From JALYUA01 sp038229875 (GTDB taxonomy: Bacteria > Acidobacteriota > Thermoanaerobaculia > UBA5066 > Gp7-AA6), in contig JBBROA010000124.1 in the NCBI GenBank assembly GCA_038229875.1, forward strand, positions 1 to 11,585: DNA of 11,585 bases, read 5' to 3'. The notes beneath the pieces were generated by a model, which made no database searches, was not told the origin of the DNA, and saw only the letters and a list, made by a program, of their open reading frames with translations. Below, in pieces: positions 1 to 6,437 of this stretch; positions within the stretch are counted from its first letter, which is position 1, and each line of letters starts with the position of its first letter. The translations under genes were made by a program, and so were the position numbers.

Positions 1-836
1 AGAAGCTGCACGCCCGAGAAGAACGCGATCGCGACCATGAGCGAGCTCCAGCCCTGGATCGGCTGGCCGTGGACCAGCTTGTACGCCACCAGGAACACGG
101 CGTACGCGAATCCGACGATCGCGAGCACGGCGCCGGCCACGGACATCCACCGGAGCGGCGCGTACGAGAACGAGATGACCGCGTCCAGGAAGTACTTGAG
201 CTTCTTGGCGAGCGTCCAGCGGGACTCGCCGTCCTCGCGCGCCTGCCGGTCGTACGGCACGATCGCCGTCGGGAAGCCGCCCCAGACGAGAAGCCCCGGC
301 AGGGACGTATGGATCTCGCGGTTCTCCGCCAGGAATTCGATGGCGGGCCGCCCGATCAGGAAGCAGTCGAAGCCGCCGAGGGGCATGTGGGACAGCGCCA
401 GGCGCCGCAGCGTCCGGTAGTAGACCCCGGCGGCGGCGCGAGTCGTCCACCCCTCGGGCCGGCTCTTTCTCACCGCGAGGACCGCGGTCGCGCCCTTGCG
501 CCAGGCGTCCACCAGATCGGGCAGGAGCTCGGGGGGTTCCTGGAGGTCGGCGGACAGCACAGCGGCCGCCTCTCCCCGCGCCTCCCGCAGACCCGCCGCG
601 ATCGCCATCTGCGAGCCGAAGTTTCGCGTCAGCCGGATCCCCCGTGCACAGGGCCAGGCCCGGGCGATCTCCTCGATGCGCGCCCAGGACCCGTCCCCCG
701 AGCCGTCGTCGACGAAGAGCACCTCGACGTCGAAGTCCGCGGAGGCGGCGATCGACCGCAGGCGCTCCGCCAGCCGGGGAAGGCTCTCGGCGTTGAAGTA
801 GACGGGAACCACCACCGACACCAGCGGGCGGGTCAT
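1..836 (-). CDS. Family 2 glycosyltransferase, membrane-anchored (partial, 3' end outside window)
   Basis: 278 codons are visible from ATG at 836; the C-terminus lies beyond base 1. Seen: an N-terminal GT-A fold beginning SVVVPVYFNAESLP (residues 7-20), the nucleotide-binding FVDDGSGDGS (41-50; D43, D44), and SADLQEPPELLPDLV (95-109; D97), the acidic motif of this family. Near the C-terminus are a hydrophobic segment at about 231-253 and the start of a second at about 264-278, as in the GtrB/ArnC/DPM1-like branch that uses polyprenyl-phosphate acceptors at the cytoplasmic face of the membrane. Inference: it transfers a sugar from a nucleotide donor to undecaprenyl phosphate or to a growing surface glycan. 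The start overlaps the aminotransferase stop by 4 bases (ATGA, 833-836), so translation is probably coupled. The family call is firm; donor and acceptor are unknown. Confidence 0.9.
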   Translation of the reverse strand, partial: MTRPLVSVVVPVYFNAESLPRLAERLRSIAASADFDVEVLFVDDGSGDGSWARIEEIARAWPCARGIRLTRNFGSQMAIAAGLREARGEAAAVLSADLQEPPELLPDLVDAWRKGATAVLAVRKSRPEGWTTRAAAGVYYRTLRRLALSHMPLGGFDCFLIGRPAIEFLAENREIHTSLPGLLVWGGFPTAIVPYDRQAREDGESRWTLAKKLKYFLDAVISFSYAPLRWMSVAGAVLAIVGFAYAVFLVAYKLVHGQPIQGWSSLMVAIAFFSGVQL

Positions 837-1969
837 GCCCGCGCCCCGAAGAAACCCGCCACGGCGGAGACCACGGCCTCGACCTGGGCATCGGACAAGG
901 AGGGGTAGATCGGAAGCGAGACGACGGACTCGCAGGCCGCTTCCGAAACGGGAAAGTCGCCCCGCCGATGACCCAGAAAGGAGTACGCCGGCTGGAGGTG
1001 AAGCGGGATCGGGTAGTGAATTCGGGTCTCGACGCCTCGCGAGGAGAGATGCTCCCGGAACGAGTCCCGCCCCTCGACGCGGACGGGGTAGAGGTGGCGC
1101 GCCGGGATCGACCCCTCGCGCACGCGCAGCAGGGCCAGCGGTAGCCCCGAGAAGGCGGCATCGTAGCGCGAGGCAATTTGCCGGCGCCGGTCGTTCTCCC
1201 CGTCGAGCTCGGGGAGCTTCGCGCGCAGAATCGCCGCCTGGATCTCGTCCAGCCGCGAGTTCCATCCTTCCCGCTCGGCGTGGTCTCGCCGGCTCCAGCC
1301 GTACTGGCGGAGCTGGCGAAGGCGCCCCGCGATCCCGGCGTCCCGGGTGGACACGGCGCCGCCGTCGCCGTAGGCGCCCAGGTTCTTGGAGGGGTAGAAG
1401 GAGAAGGCCGCCGCCGCCCCGAAGCCGCCCGTCCTGCGTCCGCGCCAGCTCGCTCCATGACTCTGCGCGCAGTCCTCGATCAGGGTGAGGCCGCGGCGGG
1501 ACGCCAGCTCGCCCAGAGCGTCGAGGTCGGCGACGCCTCCGTAGAGGTGGACCGGCAGCAGGAAGCGCACCGCCGGCGTCAGCGCCGCCTCGGCACGCGC
1601 GGGATCGAGGGTCAGCGTCTGGGGATCGACGTCGCATAGCCGCGCGCGGGCCCCCGCGAGCCGCACGCCCGAAAGCGTCGGCACGCAGGTGTTGGCCGGC
1701 AGCAGGACTTCATCCGACGGGCCGGCGCCCGAGGCTTGCAGCGCCAGCGCGATCGCCTCGGTCCCGTTGGCGCAACCGACCACGTGCTCGACGTTCAGCC
1801 AGGCGGCGAACTCCGACTCGAAGCGCGCGACCTCGTCGCCGAGGATGAACCACCCGCTGGACAGCACCCGCGAGATCGCGGTGTCGATCGCCGTGCGTTT
1901 TTGGGCGTAGTCCGCATCCAGCGCCCCGAAGGCCACCCGGGGGGTGGCTCCGACGGTGCCCGGGCTCAT
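833..1969 (-). CDS. DegT/DnrJ/EryC1-family PLP-dependent sugar aminotransferase
   Basis: 378 aa, the usual length for the family. These enzymes move an amino group, usually from glutamate, onto a keto-sugar nucleotide. Seen: GWFILGDEVARFESEFA (39-55), the cofactor-phosphate region CANGTEAIALAL (66-77), IEDCAQSHGA (164-173) with D166 expected to pair with the pyridine nitrogen, and FSFYPSKNLGAYGDGGAV (189-206) with K195 as the expected Schiff-base lysine. RIHYPIPLHLQPAY near the C-terminus is also typical. The ATG at 1969 is chosen because it overlaps the upstream acyltransferase stop as ATGA (1966-1969) and the protein then starts where homologues do; the frame stays open further upstream, but that stretch codes the acyltransferase in another frame. 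The neighbouring N-acyltransferase suggests a product such as a 3-amino-3,6-dideoxyhexose (FdtB/QdtB-like), which is inference. Confidence 0.93.
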   Translation of the reverse strand: MSPGTVGATPRVAFGALDADYAQKRTAIDTAISRVLSSGWFILGDEVARFESEFAAWLNVEHVVGCANGTEAIALALQASGAGPSDEVLLPANTCVPTLSGVRLAGARARLCDVDPQTLTLDPARAEAALTPAVRFLLPVHLYGGVADLDALGELASRRGLTLIEDCAQSHGASWRGRRTGGFGAAAAFSFYPSKNLGAYGDGGAVSTRDAGIAGRLRQLRQYGWSRRDHAEREGWNSRLDEIQAAILRAKLPELDGENDRRRQIASRYDAAFSGLPLALLRVREGSIPARHLYPVRVEGRDSFREHLSSRGVETRIHYPIPLHLQPAYSFLGHRRGDFPVSEAACESVVSLPIYPSLSDAQVEAVVSAVAGFFGARA

Positions 1970-2529
1970 TCCGATTCGCCCACGGCTCCGCCGCCGTCCG
2001 TCGTGTAGCGCCGGCCGCAGGAGCAGGCCGCGCCGCCGCCGCCCTCGAAGCGCAGACCCTTCCCGCATCGACAGACGTGGCCGTGGACCCGCGCCGGGCT
2101 GCCGTAGACGAGGGCGAAGTCCGGCACATCGCGGGTGATGAGGGCCCCGGCGCCCACCATTGCGAAGCGCCCGACGGTGACGCCCGGGAGGAGAATCGAT
2201 CCCGCGCCGAGACTGGCTCCCGTCCGCACCCGAGTGCGCGGATGGTCCGCCAGATGTTGACCGCTGCGGGGGCGGACGTCGTTCGAAAACGCGACGTCGG
2301 GGCCCACGAACACGTCGTCCTCCAGGACGAGGCCGTCGTAGAGGGAGATCCCGCACTTGACGGTCACGCGGTCGCCCAGGACGACGTCGTTTTCGAGGAA
2401 GCAGCGGTCGCAGATGTTGCAGTCGCGGCCGATGCGCGCACCCGCGAGGATGTTCACGAACGCCCAGATCCGGGTCCCGTCGCCGATCTGGCTCGAAGCG
2501 ACCAGGGCGGTGGGATGGATGGAGATCAT
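1966..2529 (-). CDS. Left-handed beta-helix (hexapeptide repeat) sugar N-acyltransferase, WxcM-N/FdtC/WlbB-like
   Basis: 187 aa. Hexapeptide turns run through most of the chain, for example ALVASSQIGDGTRIWAFVNILAGARIG (8-34) and GASLGAGSILLPGVTVGRFAMVGAGALITRDVP (104-136). The motif AFSNDVRPR (80-88), followed by a histidine at 92, is typical of nucleotide-sugar N-acetyltransferases that modify amino-dideoxy sugars. VYGSPARV (141-148) closes the helix. The tail carries two CxCG knuckles (C153/C155 and C169/C171), a likely small metal-binding ribbon that occurs in part of this family. An in-frame TAA lies close upstream and ATG 2529 is the first start after it; no clear Shine-Dalgarno sequence precedes it. 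It is the first gene of the three-gene minus-strand unit. Inferred role: acetyl or other acyl transfer to the amine made by the neighbouring aminotransferase. The exact substrate is not readable. Confidence 0.9.
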   Translation of the reverse strand: MISIHPTALVASSQIGDGTRIWAFVNILAGARIGRDCNICDRCFLENDVVLGDRVTVKCGISLYDGLVLEDDVFVGPDVAFSNDVRPRSGQHLADHPRTRVRTGASLGAGSILLPGVTVGRFAMVGAGALITRDVPDFALVYGSPARVHGHVCRCGKGLRFEGGGGAACSCGRRYTTDGGGAVGESE

Positions 2530-2741
2530 CGACTGCGGCGAAGCTTAACGCAGAGCTGCGGAATGCAGGCGTTGCGTTGCGGCGCTTCGCCGAGTGATGT
2601 AGGGCGGCGGGATCGCTTCTTTCCGGTATCTGGTTCCAGCTGAAAACGAGGGTTGCGCGCTTGCGGGGCGTGAATCCTCTGGGTCGTTATTTGTCCGCCC
2701 GTCCAGCAAGACTCTGAGTCGATGAGTGATCGGAATGTCTC

Positions 2742-2770
2742 TTGACGTGTCGTATCCTATAGGATACAGT
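2742..2770 (+). promoter_or_regulatory. Predicted sigma-70-type promoter of the toxin-antitoxin operon
   Basis: TTGACG at 2742-2747 is a strong -35 match. With a 17-base spacer, TACAGT at 2765-2770 is a moderate -10 match. Transcription would begin near 2776-2778, which is the GTG start codon of the toxin, so the message could be leaderless. The palindrome at 2752-2767 fills the spacer and part of the -10, the expected place for a repressor site. Confidence 0.5.
2752..2767. promoter_or_regulatory. Perfect 16-bp palindrome, probable operator of the toxin-antitoxin pair
   Basis: GTATCCTATAGGATAC equals its own reverse complement over all 16 bases. It lies 8 bases upstream of the toxin start, inside the predicted promoter. 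HigA/RelB-type antitoxins commonly repress their own operon by binding such sites, so autoregulation by the downstream helix-turn-helix protein is the natural reading. The palindrome is seen directly; its role is inferred. Confidence 0.65.
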
Positions 2771-2775
2771 CCCCG

Positions 2776-3069
2776 GTGATCGAGGTTCGGCAGACCGAAC
2801 GGTACTCGCGCTGGTTCGACCGTCTCCGAGACCGGCAGACGCGAGCGCGGATCCTGATCAGAGTCCGACGGCTCTCGCTCGGAAACCCCGGCGACGTACG
2901 GCCGGTAGGCAAAGGAGTTTCAGAAATGCGCATCGACTATGGCCCGGGATACCGCGTGTATTTTACCTACCGCGCCAACACCGTCGTCATTCTACTGGCT
3001 GGAGGAGACAAGCGAAGCCAGGCAGGTGATATCGAAGCGGCGCGTGAGCTCGCGCAAGCCACGAGGTAA
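2776..3069 (+). CDS. RelE/HigB-type toxin, HI1419 family
   Basis: 97 aa with a GTG start. Family motifs are seen: the N-terminal IEVRQTERYSRWFDRLRDR (2-20), then LSLGNPGDVRPVGKGVSEMR (33-52), DYGPGYRVYFTYR (54-66) and a C-terminal VILLAGGDKRSQAGDIEAA (71-89). This is the short RelE-superfamily 'addiction module killer' type, whose members are thought to act as translation-dependent mRNA endonucleases. The GTG start is chosen because homologues begin with the same MIE(V/I)RQTE sequence. No strong Shine-Dalgarno sequence precedes it (only AGGA at 2761-2764), and the predicted transcription start falls on the codon. The antitoxin gene follows after a 10-base gap, so this is the toxin-first order of higBA-like modules. 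The family call is strong; activity is inferred. Confidence 0.88.
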   Translation: MIEVRQTERYSRWFDRLRDRQTRARILIRVRRLSLGNPGDVRPVGKGVSEMRIDYGPGYRVYFTYRANTVVILLAGGDKRSQAGDIEAARELAQATR

Positions 3070-3079
3070 GGAACTCGAA

Positions 3080-3370
3080 ATGGCCAAGACCCGAACGACG
3101 AAGTGGGATGCCGCGGATCATCTCGAGAGCGAAGCCGACGTTGCGGCTTACCTCGAAGCCGCCCTCGAGGACGGCGACGCCGCTCTCGTGGCGGCAGCGC
3201 TGGGCGACATCGCGCGCGCCAAAGGCATGGCAAAGATCGCTCGCAAAGCAGGTCTGGGTCGGGAGAGTCTCTACAAGGCGCTCTCCGCGGACGGGAACCC
3301 GGAACTCGCCACGATCCTCCGCGTCGTGCGCGCGCTCGGCCTGCGGCTACATGCCCTTCCCGCGCGCTGA
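3080..3370 (+). CDS. HigA-type helix-turn-helix antitoxin, HI1420 family
   Basis: 96 aa. The sequence follows the HI1420-type 'addiction module antidote' pattern: an N-terminal TTKWDAADHLESEADVAAYL (6-25), a helical linker, and an XRE-like helix-turn-helix at about 49-69 (GMAKIARKAGLGRESLYKALS), then NPELATILRVVRALGLRL (73-90). It should bind and neutralise the upstream toxin and repress the shared promoter through the palindrome at 2752-2767. ATG 3080 is chosen over a longer open frame because AAGGAA (3068-3073) sits 6 bases upstream and the protein then starts like its family. The Shine-Dalgarno sequence overlaps the toxin stop codon, which suggests translational coupling. cas3 follows 127 bases later on the same strand. 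Confidence 0.9.
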   Translation: MAKTRTTKWDAADHLESEADVAAYLEAALEDGDAALVAAALGDIARAKGMAKIARKAGLGRESLYKALSADGNPELATILRVVRALGLRLHALPAR

Positions 3371-3400
3371 GGCGCACGCGTAGGCGCCACAAGGTCTGCG

Positions 3401-3408
3401 AAGGAGGT
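3401..3408 (+). promoter_or_regulatory. Shine-Dalgarno-like sequence without a well-placed start codon
   Basis: AAGGAGGT is a full anti-Shine-Dalgarno match, but no ATG, GTG or TTG lies 5-12 bases downstream. The nearest starts are GTG 3427 (a 15-codon frame ending at 3474) and TTG 3432 (in frame with cas3), both too far for normal initiation. The whole 3371-3497 gap holds no other gene that I can support, and no clear terminator. The element may be a chance match or a remnant. Confidence 0.3.
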
Positions 3409-3497
3409 CGTCCGCGCACGTCGACCGTGAATTGGCGAATCGCTTGGCCGGTCATCATCTGTCCGACACCCTGAATCAACATAAGCTCGGTTCCCCG

Positions 3498-5789
3498 ATG
3501 AGTTGTCACGCCTACGCTCACTCCAAGGAGGGTGTGCCTGCAGAGCACTGGCACCGGCTGGAGGATCACCTTCGCGACACCGCTCGCCGCGCCGGCGAGT
3601 TTGCAAGCGTGTGGGGAGCGGGAGAGATCGCCTTCTTGGCCGGGCTGTGGCACGACCTTGGAAAGTACGCGCTCGATTGGCAGACCTTTCTTGTGGGAGC
3701 GGGCTCGGAGGCTCCCATTCTGGGGGAAGACACACCACAGTCAGCCGGGGAGTCGGGCAAACGCAAGCGCGGTCCCGACCACAGCACGGCGGGGGCTCTC
3801 CACGCGCTGAGGCGTTTCGGCGAAGACGGCCCAGCGGCTTTCCCTGGTCAGGCTCTCCGCTTCACGATCGCTGCCCACCATGCTGGCCTGGATGATCGCC
3901 AGGGGCTGAAGACGAGACTCGACAATCCCGAGAAGGCTTTGCGTTACGAAAATGTATTAAGTCGCATTCCGCCGGAGATCCTGAACCCACCCGTCGAACC
4001 CGGCCTTCCACCCTTCCTCAGGCTGAGAAACGTGACGAACAGCGACAAGGAACGCGCGCTACGACGGTTTGAAGCGTTCGTTCGAATGATCTTCTCGGCG
4101 CTGGTCGACGCCGATTACCTCGATACCGAAGCGTTCGTCGAATCGGGCGGAGGAGGCGAGACACGCCCTGCGCAGCGTCGGACCTGGCATCACTTGACCG
4201 ACTACGAGCCCGTCCTGGAGGGCTACCTTCATCGCTTCGATGCGGCCGGCTCAACGCCCGTCAATGACGCACGGCGACGAGTGCTTGAGTGGTGCCTGTC
4301 TGCCGCCCTTGGTCCTCGCGGGGCGTACACGCTGACGGTGCCAACCGGCGGCGGAAAGACTCTCTCATCCCTCGCCTTTGCGCTGCGTCACGCAGGAGCG
4401 AACCGCCAGGAACGCGTCGTCGTTGCGCTACCGTTTCTTTCCATTCTGGATCAGACGGCCGACGTCTATCGGAAGGTCTTCGGAGAGGCGCTTGGGCCAT
4501 CGCTCGTTGAGCACCACAGCAACGTCACACCGTTTCGCGACACGATGGCCAACCGCCTCGCCTCAGAGAATTGGGATGCGCCACTGATCGTTACGACCCA
4601 GGTGCAGCTCTTCGAGAGTCTCTTCTCGAATCGGCCGCGTCACTGTCGCAAGCTCCACAACCTCGCTAATAGCGTCATCGTGCTGGATGAAGTCCAGACG
4701 CTTCCGGTCGAGCTGCTGGCTCCGATTCTCGACCAGCTGCAGGAGCTCCAGGAGAACTACGGCGCAACACTCCTTCTGACGACGGCAACACAGCCCGCCC
4801 TGCACTCGAGACTGCTCGGCAACTCTCGCTTCGAAGGCCTTGACCCGAAACTTGTCGAAATCGTTCCGGCGACAGAGTCGGATTCGCTGTTTGAGTCATT
4901 CCGTCGAGTCGAGGTCGAGTGGCCGAATAACCCTGACCCGCTCGACTGGTCGGCACTTGCCAACGAGATCGTGGCGATATCTCAGGTTCTTGCCATCGTT
5001 CATAGGCGCCAGGACGCGCAGGATCTTTGGCGGGCTTGCGAAGCCTTGGCTCCGGGCGAGCAGATTCATCTCTCGGCTTTGATGTGCCCCACACATCGAC
5101 GTGAAACTCTCGCACGAATTCGCGGGCTCTTGGCAAACGGCGAGCCCTGTCGGGTCATTTCGACGCAGCTCGTGGAGGCGGGGGTCGATATCGATTTCCC
5201 GACTGTCTACAGGGCCATGGCGGGTCTCGAGTCGCTCGTGCAGTCGGCGGGGCGGTGCAACCGCGAGGGCCGGCTTCCGCATCCCGGCCGCTTCGTAGTC
5301 TTCAACCCTGTGAGCGAGCCGCCAAGCCTTCTCCGGTTGCATCGGGACATCACGCGAGTGCTGCTTAAGTCGGAACCGTCGCTCGATCTCACGCAACCTG
5401 CGAATTTTCGACGGTACTTCGATCAGCTTTACGCCACGCGCAATCTCGATTCGAGGGCGATTCAGCCCTTGCGCGCCTCGCTGAGGTTCGCCGAGGTCGC
5501 GTCGAAATTCCGGATGATCGACGACGCCGGCGAAACGGTATTCGTCCCATATGGACCCGTAGGCCGAAGAGCCATCCAGGACCTTCGATACGGCGGACCT
5601 TCCGCGGCGGCGTTCCGAGCCCTTCAGCCTTTCGGAGTCTCGTTGTTTCCTAACGCGCTCTTCAATTTGCGGACTCAAGGCGCCGTCGAGCTTCTCCACG
5701 ATTCCATTTGGGCTTTGACGTCCGATCGCAACTACGACCCTAAGCTCGGGCTCGTTCTCGACATTGACCCAGCCGATCTCGTGATCTGA
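3498..5789 (+). CDS. cas3: Cas3, HD nuclease-helicase of type I-C CRISPR
   Basis: 763 aa, usual for type I-C. Cas3 is recruited by target-bound Cascade, nicks the displaced strand and unwinds and degrades DNA 3'-5' using ATP. HD nuclease domain, about 1-245: YAHS (H8), LWHDLGKY (H52, D53), DHSTAGA (D94, H95), AAHHAG (H127, H128) and DADY (about 204-207). Superfamily 2 helicase: Walker A VPTGGGKT (281-288), motif Ia LPFLSILDQT (311-320), Walker B LDEVQTLP (396-403), TTAT (428-431), and motif VI QSAGRCNR (582-589), preceded by STQLVEAGVDID (555-566). No catalytic residue appears to be missing. ATG 3498 gives the usual beginning just before YAHS; an in-frame TTG at 3432 would add 22 residues unlike the family. 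No good Shine-Dalgarno sequence precedes ATG 3498. First gene of the cas operon. Confidence 0.97.
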   Translation: MSCHAYAHSKEGVPAEHWHRLEDHLRDTARRAGEFASVWGAGEIAFLAGLWHDLGKYALDWQTFLVGAGSEAPILGEDTPQSAGESGKRKRGPDHSTAGALHALRRFGEDGPAAFPGQALRFTIAAHHAGLDDRQGLKTRLDNPEKALRYENVLSRIPPEILNPPVEPGLPPFLRLRNVTNSDKERALRRFEAFVRMIFSALVDADYLDTEAFVESGGGGETRPAQRRTWHHLTDYEPVLEGYLHRFDAAGSTPVNDARRRVLEWCLSAALGPRGAYTLTVPTGGGKTLSSLAFALRHAGANRQERVVVALPFLSILDQTADVYRKVFGEALGPSLVEHHSNVTPFRDTMANRLASENWDAPLIVTTQVQLFESLFSNRPRHCRKLHNLANSVIVLDEVQTLPVELLAPILDQLQELQENYGATLLLTTATQPALHSRLLGNSRFEGLDPKLVEIVPATESDSLFESFRRVEVEWPNNPDPLDWSALANEIVAISQVLAIVHRRQDAQDLWRACEALAPGEQIHLSALMCPTHRRETLARIRGLLANGEPCRVISTQLVEAGVDIDFPTVYRAMAGLESLVQSAGRCNREGRLPHPGRFVVFNPVSEPPSLLRLHRDITRVLLKSEPSLDLTQPANFRRYFDQLYATRNLDSRAIQPLRASLRFAEVASKFRMIDDAGETVFVPYGPVGRRAIQDLRYGGPSAAAFRALQPFGVSLFPNALFNLRTQGAVELLHDSIWALTSDRNYDPKLGLVLDIDPADLVI

Positions 5790-5801
5790 AAGGAGGCACC
5801 T

Positions 5802-6437
5802 ATGAGTGAACGATCTCCAACCTTCAGGGTCAGAGCCTGGGGTCCTTACGCCTGCTTCACGCGCCCCGAGTTCAGGGCAGAGCGGATGACCTACGAGGTG
5901 ATGACGCCTTCCGCGGCCAGAGGTCTTCTGGAAGCTATCTTGTGGAAACCTGCGATCCGCTGGCGCTTAGAACGTATCAACGTACTTGCGCCTATTCGCT
6001 TCGAGGCCGTCCGCCGAAACGAAGTCGCAAGCAAGGCGGCCATCGGAGGCGCCTTGGGCAGCTACTTCGCCGACGAAGACCGGCAGCAGCGAAACACCGT
6101 TCTTCTGAGAGACGTCGACTACGTGGTCGAAGCTCATTTCGAAATGACGGCCAGAGCGGGACCCGAGGACAATCTGCGAAAGTTCATCGAAATGTTCGAG
6201 AGGCGATTAGTGAACGGCCAATGCTTCCAGACCCCGTACCTTGGCTGCCGCGAGTTTGCCGCAAACGTCGGTCCTGCGCCCGAGCAGTGGGAGGTCCCCG
6301 CCTCCCTCCGCGGCGCCAGAGATCTCGGTCTGATGCTCTATGACTTCGATTTCAGGCCGGATGGCTCGGCGACGCCCTTTTTCTTCAAGGCCGTTCTTTC
6401 CGAGGGCAGGATCGATGTCCGGGAGATCTACCCATGA
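5802..6437 (+). CDS. cas5c: Cas5c (Cas5d), type I-C pre-crRNA endonuclease and Cascade subunit
   Basis: 211 aa, slightly short for the family. In type I-C there is no Cas6; Cas5c cuts the repeat at the base of its stem and holds the 5' handle in Cascade. Seen: FRVRAWGPYACFTRPEF (8-24), TYEVMTPSAARGLLEAILWKP (30-50), LAPIRFEAVRRNEV (62-75), VDYVVEAHFEM (105-115) and NGQCFQTPYLGCREF (138-152), all characteristic. From memory, the catalytic set of Bacillus halodurans Cas5d is Tyr46, Lys116 and His117. By eye these align with L47, K127 and F128 here, so two of the three seem to be replaced. AAAGGAGG (5789-5796) ends 5 bases before ATG 5802, an excellent ribosome site. The stop overlaps the cas8c start (ATGA, 6434-6437). 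Family identity is secure; catalytic competence is in question. Confidence 0.96.
   Translation: MSERSPTFRVRAWGPYACFTRPEFRAERMTYEVMTPSAARGLLEAILWKPAIRWRLERINVLAPIRFEAVRRNEVASKAAIGGALGSYFADEDRQQRNTVLLRDVDYVVEAHFEMTARAGPEDNLRKFIEMFERRLVNGQCFQTPYLGCREFAANVGPAPEQWEVPASLRGARDLGLMLYDFDFRPDGSATPFFFKAVLSEGRIDVREIYP

Larger units (their letters stand above)
2530..2775. other. Divergent intergenic region between the sugar operon and the toxin-antitoxin pair
   Basis: 246 bases without a convincing gene. It separates the minus-strand sugar operon from the plus-strand toxin gene, so promoters for both directions should lie here. The plus-strand promoter and its palindrome are listed separately. A short inverted repeat, GACTC-T-GAGTC (2710-2720), lies just upstream of that promoter and could be a further binding site; this is speculative. 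No good minus-strand promoter could be picked by eye. Confidence 0.6.

Noticed and set aside
69..1639. Long plus-strand open frames opposite the glycosyltransferase and aminotransferase
   Set aside because: They are arginine- and proline-rich translations of the antisense of well-recognised genes, as expected in very GC-rich DNA, and contain no family motifs.
2580..2592. CGGCG-CTT-CGCCG hairpin in the intergenic region
   Set aside because: A short GC-rich stem without a T-run; likely by chance in this composition.
2776..3370. The toxin-antitoxin pair as accessory cas or anti-CRISPR genes
   Set aside because: Both proteins match the HI1419/HI1420 addiction-module families closely; nothing links them to known anti-CRISPR or cas ancillary families.
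3371..3388. GGCGC/GCGCC hairpin just after the antitoxin as a terminator
   Set aside because: The stem is only 5 bp with an 8-base loop and no T-run follows.
3432..3497. TTG at 3432 as the cas3 start
   Set aside because: It would add 22 residues unlike other Cas3 beginnings, and its distance from AAGGAGGT (23 bases) is too long; ATG 3498 fits the family.
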